Source: Ornithinimicrobium cavernae | GTDB lineage: Bacteria > Actinomycetota > Actinomycetes > Actinomycetales > Dermatophilaceae | DNA length: 64,000 bases | Direction: 5' to 3' | Assembly (NCBI RefSeq): GCF_003121625.1 | Contig: NZ_QDDJ01000010.1 | Location: 62,001-126,000 of the forward strand | Shown here: positions 16,658 to 25,781 of the stretch, piece after piece | Position numbering within the stretch: the stretch's first letter is position 1 | How the letters are laid out: each line of letters starts with the position of its first letter | The notes under the pieces: model-generated | Seen by the model: the letters and a program-made list of their open reading frames with translations, nothing else | What the model was told of the DNA's origin: nothing | Databases searched by the model: none | Made by a program: the position numbers and the translations under genes

Positions 16658-19600
16658 ATGCGACACCACACACTCGGGGCTCGGGGCAACAGGACCGGAC
16701 GACGATGGCTGGCCGTCGTCGTCGCAGGGATCGTGGTGGCGGCCGGCGCCACGAGCGGCAGCGCCGGCGCGACCGCGGCGCCACTCCCGGACGCACCGAC
16801 CACGGCGGACCCGGCCGACAAGCTGCGGCCCGAGGTGGTCGAGGAGCTTGACGAGCGGGGCCGCGCGACGGTCCTGATCCGGTTCGCGGCACGCCCCGAC
16901 CTGGGTCCGTTCTCCTCCATCGACGACTGGGACGCCAGGGGGCAGGCGGTGTACGACGCGCTGACCAGCACCGCGGACCGCACCCAGGCCGGTGTCCGGG
17001 CCTCGCTCGAGCGCGCGGGAGCCGACTTCGAGACCTTCTTCATCAGCAACGCGATCCTCGTCAGGGGCGGGGACGAGGCGCTTCTCACCGCCGTGGCCGC
17101 GGACTCCGGGGTGGAGGGGGTCTACCTGCCCACGGAGTACGACATCCCCGAGCCGCGCGTCAGCGAGGCAGACCTGGCCCCCGGTGCCGTCGAGTGGGGC
17201 ATCGCCAACATCAACGCCGACGACGTGTGGTCCGAGTTCGGCGTCACCGGCGAGGGCCTGGTCATCGCCAATATCGACACCGGGGTCGACTACACCCACC
17301 CCGCGCTGGTCGGTCAGTACCGGGGGAACAACGGGGACGGCACCTTCGACCACAACTACAACTGGTTCGACGCGGCCGGGACCGGCTCGGACGAGCCCGT
17401 CGACTTCGAGGCGCACGGCACCCACACGATGGGCACCATGGTCGGCAGTGACGGCGGGGCCAACCAGATCGGCGTCGCACCCGGCGCCACCTGGATCGCG
17501 GCCAACGGTTGCTGCCCCTCCGACGCTGCTCTCATCGAGTCGGGCCAGTGGATGCTCGCCCCGACCGACCTCGCCGGCGAGAACCCGCTGCCCGCCATGC
17601 GTCCCCACGTCATCAACAACTCGTGGGGCTCCACGAGCCCGTCCAACGACCCGTTCATGGAGGACGTCGCCCAGGCGTGGGAGGCCGCCGGCATCTTCGG
17701 CGTGTGGTCCAACGGCAACATCGGCCCCGACTGCGAGACCTCCGGCTCTCCGGGCAGCCGCACCATCAACTACTCCGTCGGCGCCTACGACGTCGCCAAC
17801 CAGATCGCCGGGTTCTCCTCCCGTGGCGCCGGCCAGGACGGTGAGACCAAGCCGAACATCTCAGCTCCCGGCGTCGGCGTGCGCTCGGCCGTGCCCGGCG
17901 GGGACTACGAGGCCTTCGACGGCACGTCGATGGCTGCGCCGCACGTCGCCGGCACGGTGGCGCTGCTGTGGTCGGCCGCTCCCGACCTGATCGGTGACAC
18001 CGCGTTCACCAAGGAGCTGCTCGACGGTTCGGCGACCGACACCCCCGACGACCAGTGCGGCGGCACGGCCGAGGACAACAACGTCTACGGAGAGGGCCGT
18101 CTCGACGCGCTGGAGCTCCTCGGCACGGCACCCATCGGTGACACCGGCCGGGTCGAGGGCACGGTGACCGACGCCTCGACCGACGAGCCCGTCGCCGGTG
18201 CCACCGCGACCTTCGTGCGGGAGCGGACCCGCTCCACGACGACGGCCGCCGACGGCACCTACGGGATGCTGCTCGGCACCGGTGACTGGGACGCCACCAT
18301 CAGCCGGTTCGGCTACCTCCCGGACAGCGCGACCGTGACCGTGCCGCTCGACGAGACCGTTGTGCACGACGTGGCGCTGGCCCCGGCACCCACGGGCACC
18401 CTGTCCGGCACGGTGACCGACGGCTCCGGGCAGGGCTGGCCCCTGTATGCGCGGATCAGCGTCGAGGGCCAGCCCGGGGTCGCGGCCTTCACCGACCCGG
18501 AGACCGGTGGCTACACGCTGACGCTCCCGGCGGGGACGCATGTCGTCAGGGCCACGTCCCAGCTTCCCGGGTACCTGGCCGAGGTCCGCGAGGTGGTCAT
18601 CACCGACGGGATCACTGCCACCGAGGACTTCGCCCTGGGCGTCGACCCGATCACCTGCAACGCACCGGGCTACGAGCTCGTCCTCGACGGCCTCACACAG
18701 ACCTTCGACGAGGAGCAGCTGCCCGACGGGTGGACGCTGGAGGACCTGGACGCCACCGGCCACAACTGGGAGTTCATCGACCCGTGGGGCATCCCCAACC
18801 AGACCGGCGGCGAGGGCGGCTTCGCCGTGGCGAACAGCGACTTCTACCCCGAGTCGGTCTGGGACGCCGTGCTCGTGTCACCGGTGGTCGACGTGAGCAC
18901 GCTGGAGAACCGGACGCTGGTGTTCAAGTCCTACTTCGATACGTTCGGTGCCGGGTCGGCGGCCGTGGAGCTGACCACCGACGGCGGCACCACCTGGGAG
19001 CCGGTCTGGGAGCGCACCAGCTTTGGCATCGAGGAGGTCATCCTGGACCTCACCGGGCAGTCCGCCGGCACCACCGAGATCCAGGTGCGCTTCCGCTACC
19101 AGGCCGAGTGGGACCTGTGGTGGCAGGTGGACGACGTCTTCGTCGGCAGCCGGACCTGTGAGCCCACCGGCGGCGGGCTCGTCGTGGGCTACGTCCAGGA
19201 CGACCAGGAGGGCGCCGGCATCGTCGGCGCGAGGGTGACGTCGCTGGACAACCCGGGCGACGCCGGGACCACGCGGGCGACCCCGGAGGACGAGGGCCTG
19301 GAGGACGGCTTCTACTGGCTGCACTCCGACCTCACCGGCACGCACGCGTTCGAGGCGACCGCCCGCAACCACGGGACCGACCAGCAGGACGTCGCGGTGG
19401 CCGCTGGCGGGGTCGCCCGGGCAGACTTCGTGCTCGGTGCCGGCGTGCTCGAGGTCGACCCCACCGCGATCGAGACCACGGTCGTGCTGGGCGGCTCCGA
19501 CACGTCCGAGGTGACGGTCACCAACACCGGCACGGGGACGGCGGAGCTCGCCTTCAGCGAGCGCACGGGTGACTTCGAGATCCTCCGTGCGGACGGCAGC

Positions 19601-21997
19601 ACCCTGGGAGCCGACGAGGTGGCGGACTCCAGCGGCGCACCGCTCGTGCGTCGCGAGGTCGACCACTCGGTGAGCGCATATGCCGACAGGGCACGTCCCG
19701 ACGCGGTCACGGCGCTCCCGCCGCGCACCGCCGAGGAGCCGTGGACCGACCTGGCACCGCTGCCGGTTCCCCTGCTCGACAACCGCGTGGTCTCCCTCGA
19801 CGGCACGTGGTACTCCATCGGCGGCACGGACGGGATGGAGTCCTTCTCCCACGTCTTCCGCTACGACGCGGCGGCACTGACCTGGGTCGAGGTGGCCGCG
19901 CTCCCGGCACCGGCCCAGCTGCCGGTGGCCGCGGTGGTCGACGGTCAGATCGTCGTCGCCGGCGGCTGGCAGAACGGTGACCCGACGTCCGACACGTGGA
20001 TCTACGACCCGGCCAGCGACACCTGGACCGCCGGTGCGCCGATGCCGACCCCCGTGTCCTCGATGGGGGTGGCCGTGGCCGACGGCCTCGTCTACTCCAT
20101 CGGCGGCTGCACCACCGGCGGGTGCTTCCCGATCGTCAGCACGGTGCAGGCCTATGACCCGGCCGCGGACAGCTGGACCGAGTCCGCACCGGCACCGAGC
20201 ACGATGGCCTTCCCCGCCTGTGGCGGGATCGACGGCGGCATCGTCTGCGCCGGCGGTGTCGACGACGGCGAGGCCGAGCTCGACGCGACACACTTCTACG
20301 ACCCCGCGGCGGACACCTGGTCCGAGCTCGCTGACGCGCCGGTCGCCGGGTGGGGCGCCGCCGCCGCAACAGCCAACGACCAGCTGCTCGTCGTCGGTGG
20401 CATCCAGGAGGGCATGGTCACCAACGCCTCGTGGGCCTACGACCCGGCCGGCGACAGCTGGTCGGCCCTGCCGAACGCCAACGAGGCGGTCTACCGCGGC
20501 GGCGGGGCCTGTGGCTTCGCCCGCGTGGGCGGCGACCTCGGCGGGTTCGTGCCCACCGACTCCGCCGAGCTGCTGCCCGGTTTCGACATCTGCGCCGAGG
20601 GCGGGGCCGACGTCGAGTGGCTCTCCCTCGACCTCACCGAGGCCGTGCTCGAGCCCGGTGAGAGCGTGACGGTCACCGTGACCACGGACAGCTCCGCGGT
20701 CAGCCAGCCCGGCACCTACACGGCCGGCGTCGGCATCGCGGCGAACGTCCCGGAGCGGCCCGCCCCGGTGGACGTGACCATGAACGTCACCCCACCCCTG
20801 ACGTGGGGCAAGGTGACGGGCACGGCATACCTGGAGGACTGCGCGGGCGGTCAGGTCGCCGGTGACAGCATCACCATCGACGTCGCCCCGGTGCGCGACG
20901 TCGGCGACGGCTGGGTCATCCACACCGACCACGAGGGCATCTACGCCCGGTGGATCAACACGCAGATCGGTCAGCTCCGGATGACGGCGCTGCTCGAGGG
21001 CTACCGCCCGGACACCCACCTGGTGGATCTCATCCGCGGCGGGACGGTGGTCCAGGACTTCTCGATGCTCGACGAGGAGTGCCAGGAGAACCCCGAGCCC
21101 GTGCCCCCGGAGGTGCTGCGGGTCGCCGGCGTGGACCGTTATGACACCGCCGCGCGGATCGCCCACCAGTTCGCCCCGGGCGTTGACACGGTCTTCGTCG
21201 CGACCGGTGCCGGCTTCCCCGACGCGCTCGCCGCGGCGGCCCGCGCCGGGAGCCTGGAGGGACCGGTGCTGCTGGTCAAGCCCTCCGCGGTCCCGGCGGT
21301 GACCAGGATCGAGCTGGACCGGCTGGCACCGGCGAACGTGGTCATCGTGGGCGGCGACGCGGCCGTCTCCGACGACGTGGAGCAGGAGCTGCGGGCCTTC
21401 CTGCCCGAGGCCTCCTTCACCCGTCACGCGGGCAGCTCGCGCTACGACACCGCAGCGCTGATCGCCGGCGAGTTCGCGGCCTCCGAGGTCGTCTACGTCG
21501 CGACCGGGCTGGACTACCCCGACGCGCTGGCCGGTGCGGCGCGGGCCGCCTCCGTCGACGCGCCGGTGCTCCTGGTCAAGCCGGACGCCGTGCCCCAGGC
21601 CACCGTCGCCCAGCTGGAACGGCTCGGGCCGGAGCGCATCGTCGTGCTCGGCGGCACGAGCGCGGTCTCCGAGCAGGTGGCGACGAGACTGGGCGCGTAC
21701 GGGACCGTGGACCGGGTGGCCGGCGCCAACCGCTACGAGACCGCGGCCGAGCTGGCCAAGGACTGGGAGACGTCCCAGGACATCTTCGTGGCCACCGGTG
21801 AGAACTGGCCGGACGCCCTCGCCGGAGCCGCCCGGGCAGGCGCCACGGACGCACCGGTGCTGCTGGTCAAGGAGGCTCTCATCCCGGGAGCCACCTGGGC
21901 ACAGCTCGACCGCCTCGACCCGGGTCGGATCTTCGTGCTCGGCGGGACGGCTGCCATCGGCCCGGAGGTCCTGGACCGTCTGCGGACCCTGGAGTAG
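16658..21997 (+). CDS. Secreted S8 subtilisin-like peptidase with Kelch and cell-wall-binding (CWB2) repeats
   Basis: A 1779-residue exported protein. A signal peptide (1-41, ending G-A-T-A-A) and an I9-like propeptide precede the subtilase domain (about 190-490) with Asp207 (D-T-G-V-D), His253 (H-G-T-H) and Ser424 (G-T-S-M-A-A-P-H). Then come carboxypeptidase-regulatory-like domains (near 497-660 and 839-925), a jelly-roll-like region (about 670-830), an Ig-like segment (930), five or so Kelch repeats (1028-1300), another beta domain, and three CWB2 repeats (1486-1779). CWB2 domains bind secondary cell-wall polymers in Firmicutes and occur in actinobacteria, so the enzyme is probably displayed on the surface. 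Confidence 0.93.
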   Translation: MRHHTLGARGNRTGRRWLAVVVAGIVVAAGATSGSAGATAAPLPDAPTTADPADKLRPEVVEELDERGRATVLIRFAARPDLGPFSSIDDWDARGQAVYDALTSTADRTQAGVRASLERAGADFETFFISNAILVRGGDEALLTAVAADSGVEGVYLPTEYDIPEPRVSEADLAPGAVEWGIANINADDVWSEFGVTGEGLVIANIDTGVDYTHPALVGQYRGNNGDGTFDHNYNWFDAAGTGSDEPVDFEAHGTHTMGTMVGSDGGANQIGVAPGATWIAANGCCPSDAALIESGQWMLAPTDLAGENPLPAMRPHVINNSWGSTSPSNDPFMEDVAQAWEAAGIFGVWSNGNIGPDCETSGSPGSRTINYSVGAYDVANQIAGFSSRGAGQDGETKPNISAPGVGVRSAVPGGDYEAFDGTSMAAPHVAGTVALLWSAAPDLIGDTAFTKELLDGSATDTPDDQCGGTAEDNNVYGEGRLDALELLGTAPIGDTGRVEGTVTDASTDEPVAGATATFVRERTRSTTTAADGTYGMLLGTGDWDATISRFGYLPDSATVTVPLDETVVHDVALAPAPTGTLSGTVTDGSGQGWPLYARISVEGQPGVAAFTDPETGGYTLTLPAGTHVVRATSQLPGYLAEVREVVITDGITATEDFALGVDPITCNAPGYELVLDGLTQTFDEEQLPDGWTLEDLDATGHNWEFIDPWGIPNQTGGEGGFAVANSDFYPESVWDAVLVSPVVDVSTLENRTLVFKSYFDTFGAGSAAVELTTDGGTTWEPVWERTSFGIEEVILDLTGQSAGTTEIQVRFRYQAEWDLWWQVDDVFVGSRTCEPTGGGLVVGYVQDDQEGAGIVGARVTSLDNPGDAGTTRATPEDEGLEDGFYWLHSDLTGTHAFEATARNHGTDQQDVAVAAGGVARADFVLGAGVLEVDPTAIETTVVLGGSDTSEVTVTNTGTGTAELAFSERTGDFEILRADGSTLGADEVADSSGAPLVRREVDHSVSAYADRARPDAVTALPPRTAEEPWTDLAPLPVPLLDNRVVSLDGTWYSIGGTDGMESFSHVFRYDAAALTWVEVAALPAPAQLPVAAVVDGQIVVAGGWQNGDPTSDTWIYDPASDTWTAGAPMPTPVSSMGVAVADGLVYSIGGCTTGGCFPIVSTVQAYDPAADSWTESAPAPSTMAFPACGGIDGGIVCAGGVDDGEAELDATHFYDPAADTWSELADAPVAGWGAAAATANDQLLVVGGIQEGMVTNASWAYDPAGDSWSALPNANEAVYRGGGACGFARVGGDLGGFVPTDSAELLPGFDICAEGGADVEWLSLDLTEAVLEPGESVTVTVTTDSSAVSQPGTYTAGVGIAANVPERPAPVDVTMNVTPPLTWGKVTGTAYLEDCAGGQVAGDSITIDVAPVRDVGDGWVIHTDHEGIYARWINTQIGQLRMTALLEGYRPDTHLVDLIRGGTVVQDFSMLDEECQENPEPVPPEVLRVAGVDRYDTAARIAHQFAPGVDTVFVATGAGFPDALAAAARAGSLEGPVLLVKPSAVPAVTRIELDRLAPANVVIVGGDAAVSDDVEQELRAFLPEASFTRHAGSSRYDTAALIAGEFAASEVVYVATGLDYPDALAGAARAASVDAPVLLVKPDAVPQATVAQLERLGPERIVVLGGTSAVSEQVATRLGAYGTVDRVAGANRYETAAELAKDWETSQDIFVATGENWPDALAGAARAGATDAPVLLVKEALIPGATWAQLDRLDPGRIFVLGGTAAIGPEVLDRLRTLE
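21115..21997 (+). repeat. Three CWB2 cell-wall-binding repeats (protein level)
   Basis: Each repeat of about 97 codons carries R-V-A-G-x-x-R-Y-[DE]-T-A-A, F-[VP]-D-A-L-A-[AG]-A-A-R-A, P-V-L-L-V-K and V-[LV]-G-G-[DT]-x-A-[VI]. The R-Y-D/E-T motifs are near 21133, 21436 and 21733. They diverge at nucleotide level, so this is an old duplication. Confidence 0.85.
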
Positions 21998-22031
21998 GCG
22001 GCACCGGGCTGCCGGACAGTCGGTCTGCCGA

Positions 22032-22142
22032 TCACCACGGGGACTGGCAGTTCGCGCGGCCCGGTGGGCTGCCCGCAACACACCCGCAGGTCACGGCGCT
22101 GCCCCAGCAAACAGCCCATCGAGCTGCCAGTCGCTGTGGTGA
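22032..22142. repeat. 111-bp element bounded by imperfect 23-bp inverted repeats
   Basis: Bases 22032-22054 and the reverse complement of 22120-22142 match at 20 of 23 positions; both contain GACTGGCAG next to TCACCAC. The 65-bp interior is GC-rich and has no ORF. No target duplication is evident at the flanks. It lies in the 216-bp gap between two convergent genes, so it may be a large terminator-like structure or a MITE-type relic. The remainder of the gap holds no other feature that I can see. Confidence 0.55.
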
Positions 22143-22213
22143 CGACGGACACCCTCCGACGCGCCACCTGAGGGGTTGGAGCGCCGGCTCGCAGGCGGTG
22201 GCCCGCCACCCGG

Positions 22214-23269
22214 TCAGCCGACCGAGTGCACCGGTGGGAGGTCCTCGAACTCCTCGTCGAGGGCCAGGGCGTGGCCGTCGAAGGGCAGGTCCTCGACCTG
22301 GGTGCTCATCCGGCGGTCACGTGCCTGCTCGGGCTCGCGCCGCGGGGCGCGCGCCTTGAGCGTGTAGGTCGGAGGGGGAACCGGGACGGGAGCCCACGTG
22401 CCAGGCGCGGGTTCGGTGGCCGCGACAGGAGCCTCGGGCTCGAGGTCGGCCGGCGGCTGAACCGCGGCCGGCGCCTCGAAGGCCTGCAGGTCGTAGAGCT
22501 CGGTGGCCCGGGCGGCGCGGCGGGCGGGCCGTGCTGCCGGCACGGTCTCCTGCTGCACGACCTCGTGCACCTCGGGGACGGTCACGGACGACGACGCGGC
22601 GGACCGTGCAGCGGCAGGTCGGGTTGCGGCCGGGCGGACGGAGGTGGACCCGCCGCGGGCTGCGCCGGCGCCGGCACTCCTCGAGGCGGGACGGGTGGAG
22701 CCGGCCCGCACCGGAGAGGTCGACCGGGACGCACCGGCCCGCACCGGTGAGGCCGACCGGGAGCGACCGGGACGCACGGGAGAGGTCGCGCGGCCGCGGC
22801 TCTCCGCACTGACGGAGTGCCGCACGTAGGTGATCGCGAGCAGCAGGCCGGACACACCGGCCAGGGCAACCCACCACGAGAGGGGGCTGAGGGCCGCGAC
22901 GAGGACACCGCTGACCGCCGCCAGCGCACCGGCCGCGAGGGCTGCCGCGCGCCGCTGGGTCACCGGGAAGCGGTGGAGCGGTCGTCGCGTGCTGGGTCGA
23001 CGGTCCCCGGCGGGGACACTCGGCCGTGCCCGCTTCACGACCACGTCCGGGTGTGCCGGACGGGTCAGCGAGACCGAGTAGGAGCGCGGAGAGGGCGCGG
23101 AGATGTCAGCGCGCGGCATGCTCTGCCGACGCTCCAGGACGCGCATCGCCTCGGAGAACCGGTCGACCGACTTGGCGGTGGCGACATGGTCCCGACGACG
23201 GATCCAGTGCTGGATGAGATAGGCAGCCCACACCGCGAGGATGACCACGAAGATCAGACTGTTGGGCAC
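22214..23269 (-). CDS. sepX: Divisome membrane protein SepX/GlpR (gephyrin-like protein receptor)
   Basis: A 351-residue protein with an N-terminal helix (residues 4-21), a basic cytoplasmic stretch, two further helices near 108-150, and a long disordered tail rich in Ala, Pro, Arg and Ser. The tail includes three 11-residue S-P-V-R repeats and ends in an acidic motif E-D-L-P-F-D-G-H-A then E-E-F-E-D-L-P-P. This topology, and the position beside rimJ-glp-galU, match SepX of Streptomyces and GlpR of Corynebacterium, membrane proteins of the divisome that bind the MoeA-like protein Glp. GTG 23269 has TAGAGT ending 6 bases upstream. Assignment rests on topology and synteny, as sequence conservation in this family is low. 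Confidence 0.8.
   Translation of the reverse strand: MPNSLIFVVILAVWAAYLIQHWIRRRDHVATAKSVDRFSEAMRVLERRQSMPRADISAPSPRSYSVSLTRPAHPDVVVKRARPSVPAGDRRPSTRRPLHRFPVTQRRAAALAAGALAAVSGVLVAALSPLSWWVALAGVSGLLLAITYVRHSVSAESRGRATSPVRPGRSRSASPVRAGASRSTSPVRAGSTRPASRSAGAGAARGGSTSVRPAATRPAAARSAASSSVTVPEVHEVVQQETVPAARPARRAARATELYDLQAFEAPAAVQPPADLEPEAPVAATEPAPGTWAPVPVPPPTYTLKARAPRREPEQARDRRMSTQVEDLPFDGHALALDEEFEDLPPVHSVG
22701..22799 (-). repeat. Three tandem 33-bp units in sepX
   Basis: Units begin at 22701, 22734 and 22767 with CCGG(CCCGCACC or GACGCAC) and encode 11-residue S-P-V-R-(A/P)-G repeats in the disordered tail. The first two units differ at few positions. Confidence 0.75.
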
Positions 23270-23377
23270 ACCTGAACTCTAGGTAGCCGACCAGCCGTTA
23301 CCCGGGAGTTCTGTTGCGTGTCGCGGAAGTGACGGGTGTGACTGACGGTGCGGGGGCGACACGAGCCGCGCTCCGCC

Positions 23378-23995
23378 TCAGACGGCCCCCGACCGCTCCG
23401 CCCGGCGCAGCCGGTCCACCAGTCGCTCGGATCCCAGCTGCTCGGCCGTGAGGGCGAACTCCACGTGGTCGCGCCAGGCGCCGTCGACGTGCACCAGCCC
23501 GGCGCGGAAGCCCTCGTCCGGCAGCCCCAGCCGGCGGGCGACGGCCAGGCTCGCGGTGTTCTCCGGCCGGATCGCGACCTCCACGCGGTGCAGTCCCACG
23601 TCGTGCAGGGCGTGGTCGATCAGCATCGCCAGCGACCAGGCCGCCAGCCCCCGACCGGTGGCGTGCTGGTCCAGCCAGTAGCCCGCCGATGCCGTCCAGC
23701 GTGTCCCCCACGCGATGTCGAACAGCTGCATCTGCCCCACGAGCAGCCCGTCGACCTCGATCACGAACGGCAGCAACCGCCCCTCCCGCGCCGCGCGGTC
23801 CAGGACCCGCCGGAGCCGGGTGAAGCCGATGGGCGTCTCCGGCCCGGTCGGCACGGTCGCCTCCCACGGTCGCAGCCAGTCGACGTTCTCGGCACGCATC
23901 TGCAGCCAGCGGGCACGGTCGTGGCGGGACAGCGGGCGCAGCACGATCTCCGTTCCGTCCGTGCGCACCTCCCGCAGCCGGACGGGCCACCTCAT
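23378..23995 (-). CDS. rimJ: GNAT N-acetyltransferase, RimJ-type
   Basis: A 205-residue acetyltransferase. The start of the fold is L-R-P-L-S-R-H-D-R-A-R-W; the acetyl-CoA pyrophosphate motif is H-A-T-G-R-G-L-A and the late segment N-T-A-S-L-A-V-A-R-R-L-G-L matches the RimJ/RimL branch that acetylates protein N termini. In corynebacteria the same gene stands between glp and glpR. The ATG at 23995 shares one base with the moaC stop (TGATG); a GTG one codon upstream is an alternative. Confidence 0.88.
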   Translation of the reverse strand: MRWPVRLREVRTDGTEIVLRPLSRHDRARWLQMRAENVDWLRPWEATVPTGPETPIGFTRLRRVLDRAAREGRLLPFVIEVDGLLVGQMQLFDIAWGTRWTASAGYWLDQHATGRGLAAWSLAMLIDHALHDVGLHRVEVAIRPENTASLAVARRLGLPDEGFRAGLVHVDGAWRDHVEFALTAEQLGSERLVDRLRRAERSGAV

Positions 23996-24471
23996 CACGA
24001 CGGTCGGGTCCAGTCGCCGGAGCGTCCGCCGGACTTGGCGACGACCATCACGTCGGTGATGACGGCCATCCTGTCCACGGCCTTGATCATGTCGACCATC
24101 GCGAGCGCGGCGACGGTGACGCAGGTCAGCGCCTCCATCTCGATGCCCGTGCGGTCCGCGGTCCGGACGGTAGCCCGGATCTCCACGCCGTCCTCCACCA
24201 CGGTCAGGTCCACCTCGACGGCGTGCACGGCGACGGGGTGGGCGAGCGGGACCAGGTCGGGCGTCTTCTTGGCAGCCTGTATGCCGGCCAGCCGGGCGAC
24301 GCCGAGCGCGTCACCCTTGGGGGCGGTCCCCTCCCGCAGCGCGCGGACGGCCTCCGCGGTCAGGCGCACCCGACCGGTGGCGGTCGCCTCGCGCGCGGTG
24401 ACCTCCTTGTGGCTGATGTCCACCATGTGCGCCGTGCCGTCGGCCCGCAGGTGGCGCAGCGGCTCGGTCAC
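23995..24471 (-). CDS. moaC: Cyclic pyranopterin monophosphate synthase
   Basis: A 158-residue enzyme of molybdenum-cofactor synthesis that completes cPMP formation after MoaA. Diagnostic blocks are H-M-V-D-I-S, K-G-D-A-L-G-V-A-R-L-A-G-I-Q-A-A-K-K-T, L-A-H-P and the catalytic M-V-D-M-I-K-A-V-D-R. The GTG start overlaps the stop of the MoeA/Glp gene (GTGA at 24468-24471). Its presence inside the glp-rimJ pair suggests real Moco synthesis in this organism; moaA, moaD and moaE are not in the window. Confidence 0.95.
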   Translation of the reverse strand: MTEPLRHLRADGTAHMVDISHKEVTAREATATGRVRLTAEAVRALREGTAPKGDALGVARLAGIQAAKKTPDLVPLAHPVAVHAVEVDLTVVEDGVEIRATVRTADRTGIEMEALTCVTVAALAMVDMIKAVDRMAVITDVMVVAKSGGRSGDWTRPS

Positions 24472-25781
24472 GCGTTCTCCCGGTGCCTGCCGCGACCGGG
24501 GCCGGCGGCAGCGCTGTCCGGACCGTCCGGCTGCTCACCGCCGAGTCGGCCCTCGATCTCCCACAGCGGGCGCAACGGCAGCACCGGCACCTCCGAGCCG
24601 GTGGCCACCTCGGTGACCTCTGCCGGGATGACGGCCAGGCCGTCGGCGGCGGCCAGGCCACCCACGAGGTGCGAGCCCGGCCCGCCGACCGGCTCCGCGG
24701 CATACGCGCCGCTGGTGTCCCGGTGCAGCCGCACCCGGTGGTACTGCTGGCGCCCCTCCGGGGAGGACCAGCCGTCGAGCACCAGGGCGGGCACGGTGAC
24801 GGGTTCGTAGCGCTGACCGGCGCGACGGGCCAGCGCCGGCCGCACGAACACCTCGAAGCTCACCAGCACGCTGACCGGGTTGCCGGGCAGGGTGAACACC
24901 GGGACCTTGCGCCGACCCAGCAGGCCGAAGCCCTGCGGCTTGCCGGGCTGCATGCCGACCTCGCGGAAGACCATCGATCCGCTGCCCGTCAGGACCTCCC
25001 GGACCGCGTCGTAGGAGCCACCCTTGCTGACGCCTCCGCTGGTGATCACCAGGTCGGCGTGGTCGAGGTGGTGGTCGAGCTCGGCCCTGATGACCTTCTC
25101 GTCGTCGGGCAGGTGCCCGGCGTGCACGGCGTAGTGTCCCGCGGCGCGGACCAGGGCGGCGAGCATCGGGCCGTTGGAGTCGTGGATCTGCCCGGGGCGG
25201 ATCGGCTCCCCCACCGGCACCAGCTCATCCCCGGTCGACAGCACCACCACCCGGACCGGGCCGGTGACGGTCACCTCCGGCACCCCCGCGGAGGCGAGGA
25301 CCGCGAGCTGGGCGGGGCCGATGCGGGTGCCGGCGGGGAGGATGACCTCGCCGGCGCGCACGTCCTCCCCGGCCGACCGGATGTTGGCCCCGGGCTCGAC
25401 GGCGTGCCTGACCATGACCTCCCGCGGGTGGCCGTCGGTGTCCTCCAGGCGCACGACCGCGTCGGCACCCTCGGGCACGGGCGCGCCGGTGAGGATGCGC
25501 CAGGCGTGCCCCGTGCGGTGGGTGTGCGCGGTGCCGTCGCCCGCCGGGATGTCGCCGAGCACCGGCACCAGCTGGGGCTGCTCGGGCGAGGCGCCGGAGA
25601 CCTCCTCGGCCCGCACGGCATACCCGTCCATCGCCGAGTTGGCGAAGCGGGGCAGGTCCACGGGGCTGGTCACGTCCTGGACCAGCACGAGCCCGTGCGC
25701 CTGGGCCAGCGGCACGGTCACCGCCTCGACCGGCACGATCTCGGCCAGCACGGACTCCAGGTGCTCGGCGACCGTGGTCAC
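24468..25781 (-). CDS. glp: MoeA-family molybdotransferase / gephyrin-like divisome protein Glp
   Basis: A 437-residue MoeA homologue. MoeA inserts molybdate into adenylated molybdopterin; the paralogue Glp of corynebacteria binds FtsZ and GlpR. Visible motifs: N-S-A-M-D-G-Y-A (near 45), I-L-T-G-A-P-V-P-E-G-A-D-A-V-V, S-T-G-D-E-L, T-S-G-G-V-S-K-G-G-S-Y-D (E. coli has G-V-S-V-G) and Q-P-G-K-P, then L-P-G-N-P-V-S. The locus galU-glp-moaC-rimJ with sepX next supports the Glp identity; moaC next door supports an enzymatic role too. The GTG start at 25781 overlaps the galU stop by four bases; a longer frame would run into galU. Confidence 0.9.
   Translation of the reverse strand: MTTVAEHLESVLAEIVPVEAVTVPLAQAHGLVLVQDVTSPVDLPRFANSAMDGYAVRAEEVSGASPEQPQLVPVLGDIPAGDGTAHTHRTGHAWRILTGAPVPEGADAVVRLEDTDGHPREVMVRHAVEPGANIRSAGEDVRAGEVILPAGTRIGPAQLAVLASAGVPEVTVTGPVRVVVLSTGDELVPVGEPIRPGQIHDSNGPMLAALVRAAGHYAVHAGHLPDDEKVIRAELDHHLDHADLVITSGGVSKGGSYDAVREVLTGSGSMVFREVGMQPGKPQGFGLLGRRKVPVFTLPGNPVSVLVSFEVFVRPALARRAGQRYEPVTVPALVLDGWSSPEGRQQYHRVRLHRDTSGAYAAEPVGGPGSHLVGGLAAADGLAVIPAEVTEVATGSEVPVLPLRPLWEIEGRLGGEQPDGPDSAAAGPGRGRHRENA

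Noticed and set aside
18878-22081. Very long open frame (over 1000 codons) antisense to the S8 peptidase
   Set aside because: It mirrors GC-rich codon structure of the sense gene, has no domains and reads as Arg/Val/Gly/His-rich shadow sequence.
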